NCBI GenBank assembly: GCA_015056495.1
Contig: SVGC01000004.1
Location: 1-64,000 of the forward strand
Direction of reading: 5' to 3'
Source: Butyrivibrio sp.
GTDB lineage: Bacteria; Bacillota; Clostridia; Lachnospirales; Lachnospiraceae
DNA: 64,000 nucleotides
A model generated the notes under the pieces. That model did not search any database and was not told the DNA's origin. It worked only from the letters and a program-made list of their open reading frames with translations. Shown here in pieces: positions 27,636-36,445 of the stretch. Each line of letters starts with the position of its first letter. Within the stretch, counting starts at the first letter, position 1. A program made the position numbers and the translations under genes.

Positions 27636-29162
27636 ATGTCTGAGGTAGATATTCAGGAAAAGAAAGCTAACAGGAAAAAGGATCTTATTAAGGATTTTGC
27701 AATTGCATTTTTAGCAATCATGCTGGTTCTTACCTTTTTCTCAAATACGATCATGAACTACACTTTGCCGGAAGTTGCGACGCAGATGGTCCAGTCAGGT
27801 AAGGTGTCACCTAAGATAAGGGGAACAGGCACTGTTGAAGCCGACGACCCGTACAGTATCATGGTGTCAGAGACTAGAAAGATCGCCAGTGTCGCAGTTA
27901 AGGTTGGTGACCATGTAAGTAAGGATGATGTTATTTATTATCTTGAGGATAAAGAATCTGATGAGCTGGAAGAGGCAAGAAAGACTCTTGATGAATTAGA
28001 ACTTGCCTATGAGCAGTCTCTTTTTTCTGGTGATATTCCTGATGATGTTATTACTAATGTCAGAAGCGGAAGAAAGACAACTTATGATACTTATCAGACA
28101 GAGATAAAAGCCGCTGAGGATAAATATCAGGCGGCTAAAGCTGCAGATGATGCTGCGCAGGCTGTAGTTGATTATTATACTAATCTTGCAGCTGCTGATG
28201 CTGCTGAAAATTCTTATAATACAGCAACTCCAGAGTATATGAAAGCTGAACTGGATTATGAAATTGTTTGTGCTCAGCAGGCTGGTGATACTGAAAGAGT
28301 AAATGAATTAACTAAGCAGAAAGAAGAATTAGAAAAGAATAAGTCTCAGCTTTCGACTTATGCAGCTCAGATGGCTGCTGCATATGCATATGACCTGGCT
28401 ACTGCTACTCAGGAAAAGACTAAAACTGCTCAGGCATTAAAAGATGCAGAGCAGGAGAAGAAGGATCTTTTAACAAGCATTAAGACTGAGATCAGTTTAT
28501 GTGATCAGAGAGATAAGATTGCTGAACAAAAAGAAAAAGTAAGTAAACTTGAATCCGAATCAGTCGGCGCATCTATCAAGGCTCCTGTTGATGGAATAAT
28601 CAGTTCACTTGGCCTTGTGGCAGGTGAGACAACTAAGGCAGATACTGCTGTTGCAGTTATCCAGATTGATGGAAAGGCAATGACTACAAGCTTTTCTGTG
28701 ACTACAGCGCAGGCTAAAAAGCTTAAAGTTGGCGATATTGCTGAACCACAGAATTCATGGTATTACACTGATTTCAAGGCTACACTTACTGCTATCAAGG
28801 CAGACACTTCTGATCCGGCAAATAAAAAGGTATTGGTATTTACTATTGAGAGTCCGGAAGTTACTACAGGTCAGAGTGTAAGTCTTCAGATCGGAGAAAG
28901 CTCTTCTGATTATGATTTCACTGTTCCTAACAGCGCCATCAGACAGGATAGTAACGGTAAATTTATTCTTATCGTAAATATCAAATCAAGTCCTTTAGGA
29001 AACAGATATATAGCACAGAGAGTAGATGTGGAAGTGCTCGCTTCTGATGATACAACTAGTGCTATCAGCGGAAGTCTGGAAGGTTATGAATACGTAATTA
29101 CTACAACAACAAGTCCAATTACAGCAGGACAGCAGGTAAGGCTTGCCAATACTAATTTGTGA
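27636..29162 (+). CDS. HlyD/MacA-like membrane-fusion (periplasmic adaptor) protein
   Basis: 508 aa. One N-terminal membrane helix (about 20-37), a lipoyl-like beta domain (VKVGDHVSKDDVIYYLED, about 88-105), a long Ala/Glu/Lys-rich coiled coil (about 107-300), the second lipoyl half (IKAPVDGIISSLGLVAGE) and a beta-barrel C-terminal part. This is the order of RND/MacA adaptor proteins, which in Gram-positives pair with MacB-like ABC exporters. Start chosen at 27636 after GGAAGGA; the upstream frame overlaps malG. It is coupled to the next gene (TGATG). Finding it after sugar permeases is unusual. Confidence 0.82.
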   Translation: MSEVDIQEKKANRKKDLIKDFAIAFLAIMLVLTFFSNTIMNYTLPEVATQMVQSGKVSPKIRGTGTVEADDPYSIMVSETRKIASVAVKVGDHVSKDDVIYYLEDKESDELEEARKTLDELELAYEQSLFSGDIPDDVITNVRSGRKTTYDTYQTEIKAAEDKYQAAKAADDAAQAVVDYYTNLAAADAAENSYNTATPEYMKAELDYEIVCAQQAGDTERVNELTKQKEELEKNKSQLSTYAAQMAAAYAYDLATATQEKTKTAQALKDAEQEKKDLLTSIKTEISLCDQRDKIAEQKEKVSKLESESVGASIKAPVDGIISSLGLVAGETTKADTAVAVIQIDGKAMTTSFSVTTAQAKKLKVGDIAEPQNSWYYTDFKATLTAIKADTSDPANKKVLVFTIESPEVTTGQSVSLQIGESSSDYDFTVPNSAIRQDSNGKFILIVNIKSSPLGNRYIAQRVDVEVLASDDTTSAISGSLEGYEYVITTTTSPITAGQQVRLANTNL

Positions 29163-30391
29163 TGAAAAAGATAAAGAGTTTTTTAGAGAAATTTAAACAT
29201 CTGTCGAAGTGGCAGATCATAAGGCTGAGTATATGTCTGGCCTGTTTGATAATATATTTTGTAGCCAGTAGTTGGATGAATTTTAAGATATCTCTTCTTA
29301 ATGATCAGCTTGTGTCTAACAGGTGGAGCAGTGATGGAAGTTTTGGTCAGGCCAGTATCTATTTTACACAGGGAACTGCTGTTACTGAGAGCAAGATCAA
29401 AGAGTTTGAGTATCGTATCAGTAAAGCATTGACTGAGGATTCTATTGATGATGGAACTGATGAGGAAGATACTATTGATAACTGGACAGATTGTTACAGT
29501 AGCGTTGGTTCCATAACAGCCATGGCAAATAATAAGTCTGTAGAAACTACAGCAATTGGAACTGGCGGTGATTTTTTTGTATTTCACCCTGTGACACTTA
29601 TTACGGGCTCATATTATAACGGCGATGATCTCATGAATGACAAAGTAGTGATCGATGAGAATCTGGCGTGGCAGCTGTTTGGATCTAATGATATTATCGG
29701 AGAGACTATTGAGATCAGTGGTGTTCCACATATCATTACTGGTGTAGCCAGATTTGATAGTGACAAGATGAGTAAAGCGGCCGGTATAAATGGCCCAATC
29801 TGCTTTTTGTCATATTACTCTTTGTATAATTACGGCAGTGTATACGGAACCAGCGTTTCATCAGCTTTCAGATCCAGCAGTGATACGAAAGCTTCGGATA
29901 GTTCAAGCACTAGCAACACTTCAAATTCGACATCTGACAGTGCTTCATATTCTGAGTCAGATCCTGGTGCTATTTCTTGCTATGAAGTGGTTATGCCTAA
30001 CCCTGTTGATGGTTATGCAAGATCAGTTCTTGCAGGTAAGCTTGGTATGGATGAGAAGAGCGTTCTTGTGGTAGATAACAAGGAACGTTTTGGATTCATC
30101 CCGATGCTAAATGTTATAAATGCTTTCCCTACAAGGAGCATGAGAACTTTTAATGTTACTTTTCCTTATTGGGAAAATATAGCAAGAGGCTGGGAAGATA
30201 TTTTTGCCATAATATTTGCTATCAGGGTTATATGTGTACTTGTTCTTGTATGCATGCTGGTTTACAAGATTGTATATAGTTATAGACATAAAAAATGGAC
30301 AGCCAAGGGCATTTATACGTATATATTAGATAGAAAGTATGATCTAGAGTCCAGTTTAAAATATGAAAGAGATAAATGGAGATATTTTTAA
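29162..30391 (+). CDS. MacB-ectodomain-like membrane protein without FtsX domain
   Basis: 409 aa. There is one membrane helix near the N-terminus (about 20-37), a large extracellular domain resembling the MacB periplasmic core (about 40-330, with a Ser/Thr linker at about 237-275) and one helix near the C-terminus (about 346-370) followed by a basic tail. A full MacB permease has four helices and an FtsX domain; those are missing. It probably forms an extracytoplasmic scaffold with the HlyD-like protein. The start overlaps the hlyD-like stop, and the end lies 24 bp before the binding-protein gene. Confidence 0.6.
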   Translation: MKKIKSFLEKFKHLSKWQIIRLSICLACLIIYFVASSWMNFKISLLNDQLVSNRWSSDGSFGQASIYFTQGTAVTESKIKEFEYRISKALTEDSIDDGTDEEDTIDNWTDCYSSVGSITAMANNKSVETTAIGTGGDFFVFHPVTLITGSYYNGDDLMNDKVVIDENLAWQLFGSNDIIGETIEISGVPHIITGVARFDSDKMSKAAGINGPICFLSYYSLYNYGSVYGTSVSSAFRSSSDTKASDSSSTSNTSNSTSDSASYSESDPGAISCYEVVMPNPVDGYARSVLAGKLGMDEKSVLVVDNKERFGFIPMLNVINAFPTRSMRTFNVTFPYWENIARGWEDIFAIIFAIRVICVLVLVCMLVYKIVYSYRHKKWTAKGIYTYILDRKYDLESSLKYERDKWRYF

Positions 30392-30414
30392 ATTTTTTAG
30401 TGAGGGGGCTTTTT

Positions 30415-32670
30415 ATGAAAAAGAGATTTAATCAACTTGTAGCTTTTTTACTTGCTTCAACACTTCTGTTATCTGCAACAGGATGTAGTAAGAAAACAGA
30501 TAGTGAAAACACAACTGCGCAGACTGCGTCTCATGCCAAGGATTACGTTTATAGCATCGAAGAATTTGATGCTGTTCAGTTGGACGGAAACGTGTCATAT
30601 TACAATATCAGCAAGGTGGATGATAAGATATTCCTCTATGGTAATGATTATTCTGATGATGGCAGTTGTACCATGCATATTGCTTCATTTGGTATAGATG
30701 GAAGCAATTTTGCAGAAAATACATTTTTTTATGAGGAAAGCAATTCTTATTCAAGTATTTCTTATGATGGAGATGGTAACATCTATGCTATTTTAAATAA
30801 TTATGATTATTCACCAAATAATTATCATGATAATTATTATCTGATTAAGTTTGACAGTAATTTTAATGAGTTATGGAGAACTGATTTAAGGATAAGTACT
30901 AGTGAAGAAGATGATTATTTTTATCCTTCCAATACTATTTATCTCAAAGATACAGGATTATTTGTAAATAGCACACAGGGTTTGAACCTGTATGATCCTG
31001 AGAGCGGCGAATTTGTAAAAACTGCTACTGATGCAGAGACTGTTGCTTCATGGCAGAATCTTTATGCTTCTCAGGGTAAGCTGTACGTAACAATCTATGA
31101 TAATGGTTCATCTTCATTATATGAACTTGATGATAATTATAAAATTGTTGAAAGCAGTGCAACCAATATAGGAAATGCTTATAGCCTGAAAGAAGGCATA
31201 GGCTATACTTTTATCGGATGTGATAATACTGGATTGTATGGCTTAAATATTGGGAATGATGGTGGACAGCTTCTTTTGAATTATATTGATTCAAATATCG
31301 ATACTTATAGTCTTGATATGGCTGTTCCAATCAGCGAAACAGAGTTTCTTGCTTATTTTGACAATGGAGATGGCAATAAGCTATATAAGCTGACTAAGGT
31401 TGATCCTAAGGATGTGGTTGATAAGAAAATACTTACTTTAGGTACTTATTATATCGATTATGATATAAGGAAACAGGTTGTAAAATTCAATCAGAACAGT
31501 GATGAATACAAGATATCTATTATCGATTATTCTAAATATAATACTGATGCTGATTATGAGGCAGGTCTCACCAAGCTGAATAATGATATTGTATCCGGTA
31601 ATACTCCTGATATTTTGATCCTTTCTCCATGGATGCCTTATGAAAGCTATTTTGCCAAAGGTGTTTTTGAAGATCTCCAGTCATACTTTGAGAATGATGA
31701 AGAACTTAGTAAGAATGAGTATCTGGATAATGTCATAGATGCATTTAAGTATAATGGCAAAATGTATGCTGTTGTTCCAACTTTTTCAATTGAAACAGTT
31801 GTAGTTAAGAAGTCGGTTTACGATAGCGCTGAGGAATGGACAGTAGATGGATTAACCAAGCTGATGAAGGATATGAATGTTGATACTTCATTGTTTGGCG
31901 GATTGAAGACAAGAAATGATATGTTCCAGACTATCCTAAAGATAGGAGGCAGTCATTTCGTTGATTTTGCTTCTAAGGAATGCAAATATGATACAGATGA
32001 GTTTAAGTCAATTCTTGAACTGGTTGCCAAGGTTCCTGAAGAAATAGATGAGTCATACTGGGATAAGGATACAACAGCCTTTTACAGAGATAATACTTCT
32101 ATTTTGGAATTTGCTAGTATATCATCATTCAGTAACTTTAATTACATTGCAAAAGGCGATTTTGGCGAAGAAGTGGTCATTGCCGGATTCCCATCAGAAG
32201 AAGGAGGCATGTCTTCTATAACAGCCAATACCAAGCTCTGCATGAGCGCATCTTGTAAGTATAAGGATGGCGCATGGCAATTCCTTAGATATTTCTATAC
32301 TGATGAATATCAGACAAGTGACGATGTTGTTCTGTACAATTTGCCTGTAAGTATCAATGCACTCAATCAGATGGCTGAACTGGCCAAGCAGAAACCGTCA
32401 TATACAGATGATGAAGGTAATGTTGTAACTTACGATGAAACATATTATGTAGGTAATCAGGAAATTATTATTGAGCCTATGACAGATAGTGAGGTTGCAT
32501 ATTTAACAGACTTTATCAAGAGCCTGAATAACAGGTCTTACAACGATAATTCAATTCAGAGCATCATTGATGAAGAGGCTTCAGCTTACTTTGCAGGTCA
32601 GAAGAGTGTTGATGATGTTTCAAGCATCATCCAGAGTAGAGTAAAGATATACGTAGAAGAAACAAACTAA
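30415..32670 (+). CDS. Two-domain extracellular solute-binding lipoprotein
   Basis: 751 aa. The lipoprotein signal ends SATGC (Cys24). Residues about 40-330 form a repetitive beta-rich region with strand patterns like a beta-propeller (YLIKFDSNFNELWRTD, YDPESGEFVK). Residues about 337-751 are a family 1 sugar-binding fold (KKILTLGTYYIDYD, GNTPDILILSPWMP, YNGKMYAVVPTF). The propeller-like part is additional to the normal protein of about 450 aa. Start chosen at 30415 after GAGGGGG; the frame from 30376 overlaps the previous gene and has no ribosome site. It supplies ligand to the two permeases upstream. Confidence 0.82.
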   Translation: MKKRFNQLVAFLLASTLLLSATGCSKKTDSENTTAQTASHAKDYVYSIEEFDAVQLDGNVSYYNISKVDDKIFLYGNDYSDDGSCTMHIASFGIDGSNFAENTFFYEESNSYSSISYDGDGNIYAILNNYDYSPNNYHDNYYLIKFDSNFNELWRTDLRISTSEEDDYFYPSNTIYLKDTGLFVNSTQGLNLYDPESGEFVKTATDAETVASWQNLYASQGKLYVTIYDNGSSSLYELDDNYKIVESSATNIGNAYSLKEGIGYTFIGCDNTGLYGLNIGNDGGQLLLNYIDSNIDTYSLDMAVPISETEFLAYFDNGDGNKLYKLTKVDPKDVVDKKILTLGTYYIDYDIRKQVVKFNQNSDEYKISIIDYSKYNTDADYEAGLTKLNNDIVSGNTPDILILSPWMPYESYFAKGVFEDLQSYFENDEELSKNEYLDNVIDAFKYNGKMYAVVPTFSIETVVVKKSVYDSAEEWTVDGLTKLMKDMNVDTSLFGGLKTRNDMFQTILKIGGSHFVDFASKECKYDTDEFKSILELVAKVPEEIDESYWDKDTTAFYRDNTSILEFASISSFSNFNYIAKGDFGEEVVIAGFPSEEGGMSSITANTKLCMSASCKYKDGAWQFLRYFYTDEYQTSDDVVLYNLPVSINALNQMAELAKQKPSYTDDEGNVVTYDETYYVGNQEIIIEPMTDSEVAYLTDFIKSLNNRSYNDNSIQSIIDEEASAYFAGQKSVDDVSSIIQSRVKIYVEETN

Positions 32671-32686
32671 ATAAGCTATTCCTTGT

Positions 32687-32712
32687 AAAGCCCGCAGAAT
32701 GCTGCGGGCTTT
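32687..32712 (+). terminator. Hairpin terminator after the binding-lipoprotein gene
   Basis: AAAGCCCGCA pairs with TGCGGGCTTT across a six-base loop. The T-tail is short. Confidence 0.75.
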
Positions 32713-32826
32713 ATGCATTCTTTTAGAGTATGAATTGTAATTGCGGGCATTTTAGTTATTTTTTAGGTTAATGATATATGATTTCTCATGTTACTAAAGT
32801 ATGTAGTTTTTGTGCGGAGATAGAAT

Positions 32827-33018
32827 ATGGAAATCAGCCAGATAAATATGATGATCAGCCAGGCAAAAAGAAGTAGTAATATTCAGTTTCAAGATGCAGA
32901 ATTTAGGCTTCAGCAGATGGCAAGAACCTCCAATAGAACTCAGAACGAAGAGAATACAAGAATCAGAATGGAGAGTTCTGTTACAGGCAATGGGAACTTG
33001 TTGAATATAACTATATAA
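32827..33018 (+). CDS. Small protein of unknown function, 63 aa
   Basis: A 63-aa frame with a GGAG site 9 bp before the ATG and a terminator-like hairpin about 100 bp after the stop. The protein is soluble, rich in Gln, Arg, Asn and Met, and ends in a hydrophobic NLLNITI. The start (MEISQINMMISQA) and end faintly recall YjfB-type putative motility proteins, but the match is too weak to assign. Expression is plausible from the ribosome site and from the absence of a competing frame. Confidence 0.5.
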   Translation: MEISQINMMISQAKRSSNIQFQDAEFRLQQMARTSNRTQNEENTRIRMESSVTGNGNLLNITI

Positions 33019-33117
33019 TGTCTGGGGAGATTAAATATTTTTGCGTGTTAGACTATTTAAAAACATCTGTACTGGATAATAATAATATATTTTGCATCAA
33101 TTCATGTGATATAATAA

Positions 33118-33154
33118 GTATTGTAGTTGTAAAAGGCTACAATACTTCTTTTTT
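33118..33154 (+). terminator. Rho-independent terminator before mscL
   Basis: GTATTGTAG pairs with CTACAATAC across a ten-base loop, followed by TTCTTTTTT. It separates the 63-aa gene from mscL. Confidence 0.8.
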
Positions 33155-33207
33155 AAGTAATTCAGGGGTAAGTTTTTAGTATTTGTTGGAAACAAAAGGA
33201 GGATAGT

Positions 33208-33690
33208 ATGACAAAAGAAAAGGCTTTAGAAAAAAGTAAGGGTTTTGCAACAGAGTTTCGCGAGTTTATAATGCGTGGAAACGTCATGGATCTGGCAGTC
33301 GGTGTTATTATTGGTGGAGCTTTTCAGAGTATTATCAATTCACTTGTTAATGACATTATTATGCCTGTCATCAGTTTACTTACTGGTGGAATTGACTTTA
33401 ATAACTGGTTTATTTCACTTGATGGAACTAAGTATGAAACACTTGCAGCTGCACAGGAAGCTGGTGCTGCAACACTTAATTATGGTACATTCATTACAGC
33501 AGTTATAAATTTCCTTCTTATGGCTCTTGTAATTTTCTGCCTTGTAAAATCACTTAATAAGCTCAATGACAAGCTTGCTAAGAAGAAAGAGGAAGAAGCT
33601 CCAGCTGTTAAAATCTGTCCATATTGTAAGAGTGAGATCGCTCATGACGCTACAAAGTGTCCTCACTGCACATCTGAATTAACTGCTTGA
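33208..33690 (+). CDS. mscL: Large-conductance mechanosensitive channel with C-terminal zinc ribbon
   Basis: 160 aa. Residues 12-125 are Msc[23 protein letters not shown] opens the first helix, the periplasmic loop follows, and TM2 runs from about 95 to 115. The channel opens under membrane tension and releases solutes during osmotic downshock. The C-terminus adds a zinc ribbon with Cys137, Cys140, Cys151 and Cys154 (CPYC and CPHC pairs), facing the cytoplasm. Ordinary MscL has about 130-150 residues without this part. AAAGGAGG precedes the start. It stands as a single gene. Confidence 0.92.
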   Translation: MTKEKALEKSKGFATEFREFIMRGNVMDLAVGVIIGGAFQSIINSLVNDIIMPVISLLTGGIDFNNWFISLDGTKYETLAAAQEAGAATLNYGTFITAVINFLLMALVIFCLVKSLNKLNDKLAKKKEEEAPAVKICPYCKSEIAHDATKCPHCTSELTA

Positions 33691-33783
33691 TGGTACTTTC
33701 TTAATTAAATTATTCGCTGACACACAAGTAATTACGAGATTATAGACAAGAAGGAAAGCAATTTGTTATAAGCTAGAAAAGAA

Positions 33784-33821
33784 GAGGTTCAACAGCTTAA
33801 AAAGCTGTTGAACCTCTTTTT
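33784..33821 (-). terminator. Terminator of the lacI-uxaC unit, containing the lacI stop codon
   Basis: GAGGTTCAACAGCTT pairs with AAGCTGTTGAACCTC around a short A-rich loop. On the minus strand it is followed by CTTCTTTT. The regulator's stop codon falls in the loop, so its last codons are part of the stem. A T-run on the plus side means it may also work in that direction. Confidence 0.85.
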
Positions 33822-34819
33822 ATAATTTCACCGGAGAAGATTGTCTTCTGCGGCATCTCGTTTTGACCTAAGGTTCCTATGAGTGTTTTAACAAGCTGAA
33901 CGCACATATCTTCCAGACGGTTATTTACTGATGTAAGATCTGGTTCAGAACATAATGTAAGGATTGAATTGTTGTATCCAACTATCTGAAGATCCTTTGG
34001 TATATTAAGTCCTTTGGACTTAGCAAATTTCATGGCACCGATTGCCAGGAAATCTTCTGAAGTGATTATGGCATGGAAGTGAACTCCTTTATCCCATAAT
34101 TCATTTAAGAATACCTTAACACCTTCTACATCCTCATGGCTTCCGTTAAAGCACTGCTGAAGCTCTTTTTTGAGTTCAAGATCATGACCTATGAAAGATG
34201 TCTGATAACCTGAGATCTTTTTGATACCACTATAGGATCTGCTGTTATACAGATAAAGTATGTCAGTGATTCCCATTGCTATAAGTGCATCTGTTACTTC
34301 CTGAGTAGCTTTCTGATCATCACATAAGGTGCAGTAAACATTTGGACAATCAAAGTCAGCATTTAATAACATGATCGGTACACTGCTGGCAGCGTCTTTA
34401 ATATACTGATTTTCTTCATCATTGGATGATACAAAGTTAGAACCTACCATTACAACACTGTCTACATGCTGAGAGAGCAGAAGACTAAGTGATTCTTTTT
34501 TTGCATCGAGCTCATAACCTGTACAGCATAATACTGAGTTATAGCCATTTTCTCGAAGATTACGTTCTATAAAATATATTGCCTTGGCAAGATATAAGTC
34601 TGATGAATCGGCACAGAGGATGCCTATGGTCTTCATAGAGTTAAGACCAAGGCCTCTGGCAAATGCATTTGGCTTATAACCATACTGATCGATTATGTCC
34701 ATTACCTTTTTACGGGTTTTTGGCTTTACACTTGAGCTGCCATTTAAAACTCGTGATACAGTGGCAATGGATACGCCGGCTTTTTTTGATATGTCGTAGA
34801 TTGTTAACTGATTACTCAT
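33797..34819 (-). CDS. LacI-family transcriptional regulator
   Basis: 340 aa: an N-terminal LacI helix-turn-helix (TIYDISKKAGVSIATVSRVLNG) with hinge helix, then a sugar-binding-type effector domain (IGILCADSSD to the C-terminus). It lies directly after uxaC on the same strand, with 4 bp between the uxaC stop and ATG 34819. An overlapping TTG start at 34837 is less likely. It most likely controls the uxaC and uxaA promoters through the TGTAA...TTACA sites at 36282-36295 and 36387-36400, responding to a hexuronate. The effector is inferred from context. Confidence 0.88.
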   Translation of the reverse strand: MSNQLTIYDISKKAGVSIATVSRVLNGSSSVKPKTRKKVMDIIDQYGYKPNAFARGLGLNSMKTIGILCADSSDLYLAKAIYFIERNLRENGYNSVLCCTGYELDAKKESLSLLLSQHVDSVVMVGSNFVSSNDEENQYIKDAASSVPIMLLNADFDCPNVYCTLCDDQKATQEVTDALIAMGITDILYLYNSRSYSGIKKISGYQTSFIGHDLELKKELQQCFNGSHEDVEGVKVFLNELWDKGVHFHAIITSEDFLAIGAMKFAKSKGLNIPKDLQIVGYNNSILTLCSEPDLTSVNNRLEDMCVQLVKTLIGTLGQNEMPQKTIFSGEIIKRGSTAF

Positions 34820-34823
34820 AGTC

Positions 34824-36242
34824 TTATTTTGTCTCAAGAGGGAAGTTGAAATATCTTACAGCGTTGTTATAAGAAATATCTTTTACAATGCCGCCAAGGA
34901 TATCAAGGTTCTCCTCTGGATATTCTCCATCTTCTACAAGTGTTCCGAAGTAGCTGCAAAGAATACGACGGAAGTACTCATGTCTAGTGTATGATGTAAA
35001 GCTTCTTGAATCTGTAAGCATTCCTACAAAACCAGAGAGGTTTCCGGATTCTGCAACAGACTTAAGCTGCTGTTCCATACCAAGTTTTGTGTCATTAAAC
35101 CACCAAGCAGAACCCTGCTGGAGCTTAGCAACTGTAGGACCTTCGTTAAAGCAGTTAAGAATTGTGTTAATGATCTGAAGATCGTTAGGATTTAAGCTGT
35201 AAAGTATTGTCTTTGGAAGACATCCCTGTGTGTGCAGGCAGTTAAGGAAGTCTGCAAGCTCTGACATAGGATAGTAAGCATCGATACAGTCATAACCGGT
35301 ATCTGGACCAAGCTTTTCATACTTAGGTGTGTTGTTGTCACGCTTACAACCGAAGTGTAACTGCATTACCCAGTTTCTTTCAGCAATTTCTTTTCCTTCA
35401 AAGATCATGAATGCTGTCTGATACTTGAGGTCTTCATCCTTTGTAAGCTCCTTGCCTGCAAGACGCTTAGCAAAGATCTCTTCGATTTCTTCGTCTGTAG
35501 CTGGCTTGTACATTACATACTCAAGAGCATGGTCTGTTACTGTGCAGTTCTTAGAAGCGAAGTAATCAAGTCTGTTATGAAGAGCTTCCTTAAGTGCTTT
35601 GAAAGAATCAACCTTTACGCCACTAACTTCTGAAAGTTTTTCAATATAAGAAACAAAATCAGGCTTTGTGATATTTTTAGCCTTATCTGGTCTCCATGCT
35701 GGAGTTACCTTTACATCAAAAGATGTATCAGCGGCGATCTTATCGTGCCATTCAAGTGTATCGATAGGATCATCTGTTGTGCAGATAAGTGTAACGTTTG
35801 ACATCTTGATGAGCTTTCTTACGCTCATAGATGGATCCTGGAGGATCTTATTGCAGTGTTCCCAAACCTGTTCTGCAGTTGACTCATTCAGAATACCATC
35901 ATAACTAAAATACTTGCGAAGTTCAAGGTGTGTCCAGTGATATAATGGATTTCCTACAGCCTTGCCAAGTACTCTGGCATATTGTAAAAACTTTTCCTTA
36001 TCAGAAGCATCTCCTGTAATATATTTCTCATCAACACCAAAAGCGCGCATGAGACGCCATTTGTAATGGTCTCCGCCAAGCCATACCTGTGTGATATTGT
36101 CAAAATGACGGTCCTCAGCAATTTCCTTTGGACTGATGTGACAATGGTAGTCAAGGATTGGCATTGTTTCAGCATAATCGTGATAGAGCTTTTTAGCTGC
36201 ATCGTTATGAAGTAAAAAATCTTCACCCATAAATTTACTCAT
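34824..36242 (-). CDS. uxaC: Uronate isomerase (glucuronate/galacturonate isomerase)
   Basis: 472 aa, the usual length for UxaC. The amidohydrolase-like metal motif LDYHCHISP is near residue 34, with HWTHLELRKYF and GKEIAERNWVMQLHFGC further on. It converts D-glucuronate to D-fructuronate and D-galacturonate to D-tagaturonate, the first step of hexuronate catabolism from pectin or glucuronoxylan. GGAGG lies 8 bp before ATG 36242; the in-frame ATG at 36257 is part of that ribosome site. It is divergent from uxaA and co-directional with the LacI regulator. Confidence 0.95.
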   Translation of the reverse strand: MSKFMGEDFLLHNDAAKKLYHDYAETMPILDYHCHISPKEIAEDRHFDNITQVWLGGDHYKWRLMRAFGVDEKYITGDASDKEKFLQYARVLGKAVGNPLYHWTHLELRKYFSYDGILNESTAEQVWEHCNKILQDPSMSVRKLIKMSNVTLICTTDDPIDTLEWHDKIAADTSFDVKVTPAWRPDKAKNITKPDFVSYIEKLSEVSGVKVDSFKALKEALHNRLDYFASKNCTVTDHALEYVMYKPATDEEIEEIFAKRLAGKELTKDEDLKYQTAFMIFEGKEIAERNWVMQLHFGCKRDNNTPKYEKLGPDTGYDCIDAYYPMSELADFLNCLHTQGCLPKTILYSLNPNDLQIINTILNCFNEGPTVAKLQQGSAWWFNDTKLGMEQQLKSVAESGNLSGFVGMLTDSRSFTSYTRHEYFRRILCSYFGTLVEDGEYPEENLDILGGIVKDISYNNAVRYFNFPLETK

Positions 36243-36281
36243 ATAATTTGCCTCCATAAGGTATAAGTAATGTTAGATTCA

Positions 36282-36295
36282 TGTAAGTGTTTACA
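36282..36295. promoter_or_regulatory. LacI/CcpA-type operator at the uxaC promoter
   Basis: TGTAAGTGTTTACA is a near palindrome 15 bp downstream of the predicted uxaC -10 box, the position of a repressor site. A similar site lies at the uxaA promoter. Confidence 0.6.
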
Positions 36296-36310
36296 TAAAA
36301 TTTCAAATGT

Positions 36311-36339
36311 ATTATACAGTATGTAAATACTAATTACAA
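36311..36339 (-). promoter_or_regulatory. Predicted uxaC promoter
   Basis: On the minus strand, TTGTAA (36334-36339) and a perfect TATAAT (36311-36316) are separated by 17 bp. Confidence 0.65.
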
Positions 36340-36352
36340 CAGAAAATATTTA

Positions 36353-36381
36353 TTGACTAATAATGACGTTAATTATATTAT
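36353..36381 (+). promoter_or_regulatory. Predicted uxaA promoter
   Basis: TTGACT (36353-36358) and TATTAT (36376-36381) with a 17-bp spacer, 65 bp before the uxaA start. Confidence 0.65.
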
Positions 36382-36386
36382 AATCA

Positions 36387-36400
36387 TGTAAACGCTTACA
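36387..36400. promoter_or_regulatory. LacI/CcpA-type operator at the uxaA promoter
   Basis: TGTAAACGCTTACA fits the cre consensus TGNAANCGNWNNCA and generic LacI-family sites. It starts 6 bp after the -10 box, over the expected transcription start, so binding would repress. It could be bound by the adjacent LacI protein, CcpA or both. Confidence 0.65.
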
Positions 36401-36445
36401 ATTCTTTTTAAGAATTTATTAGAATATTAATAGCAGAGGTAGAAG

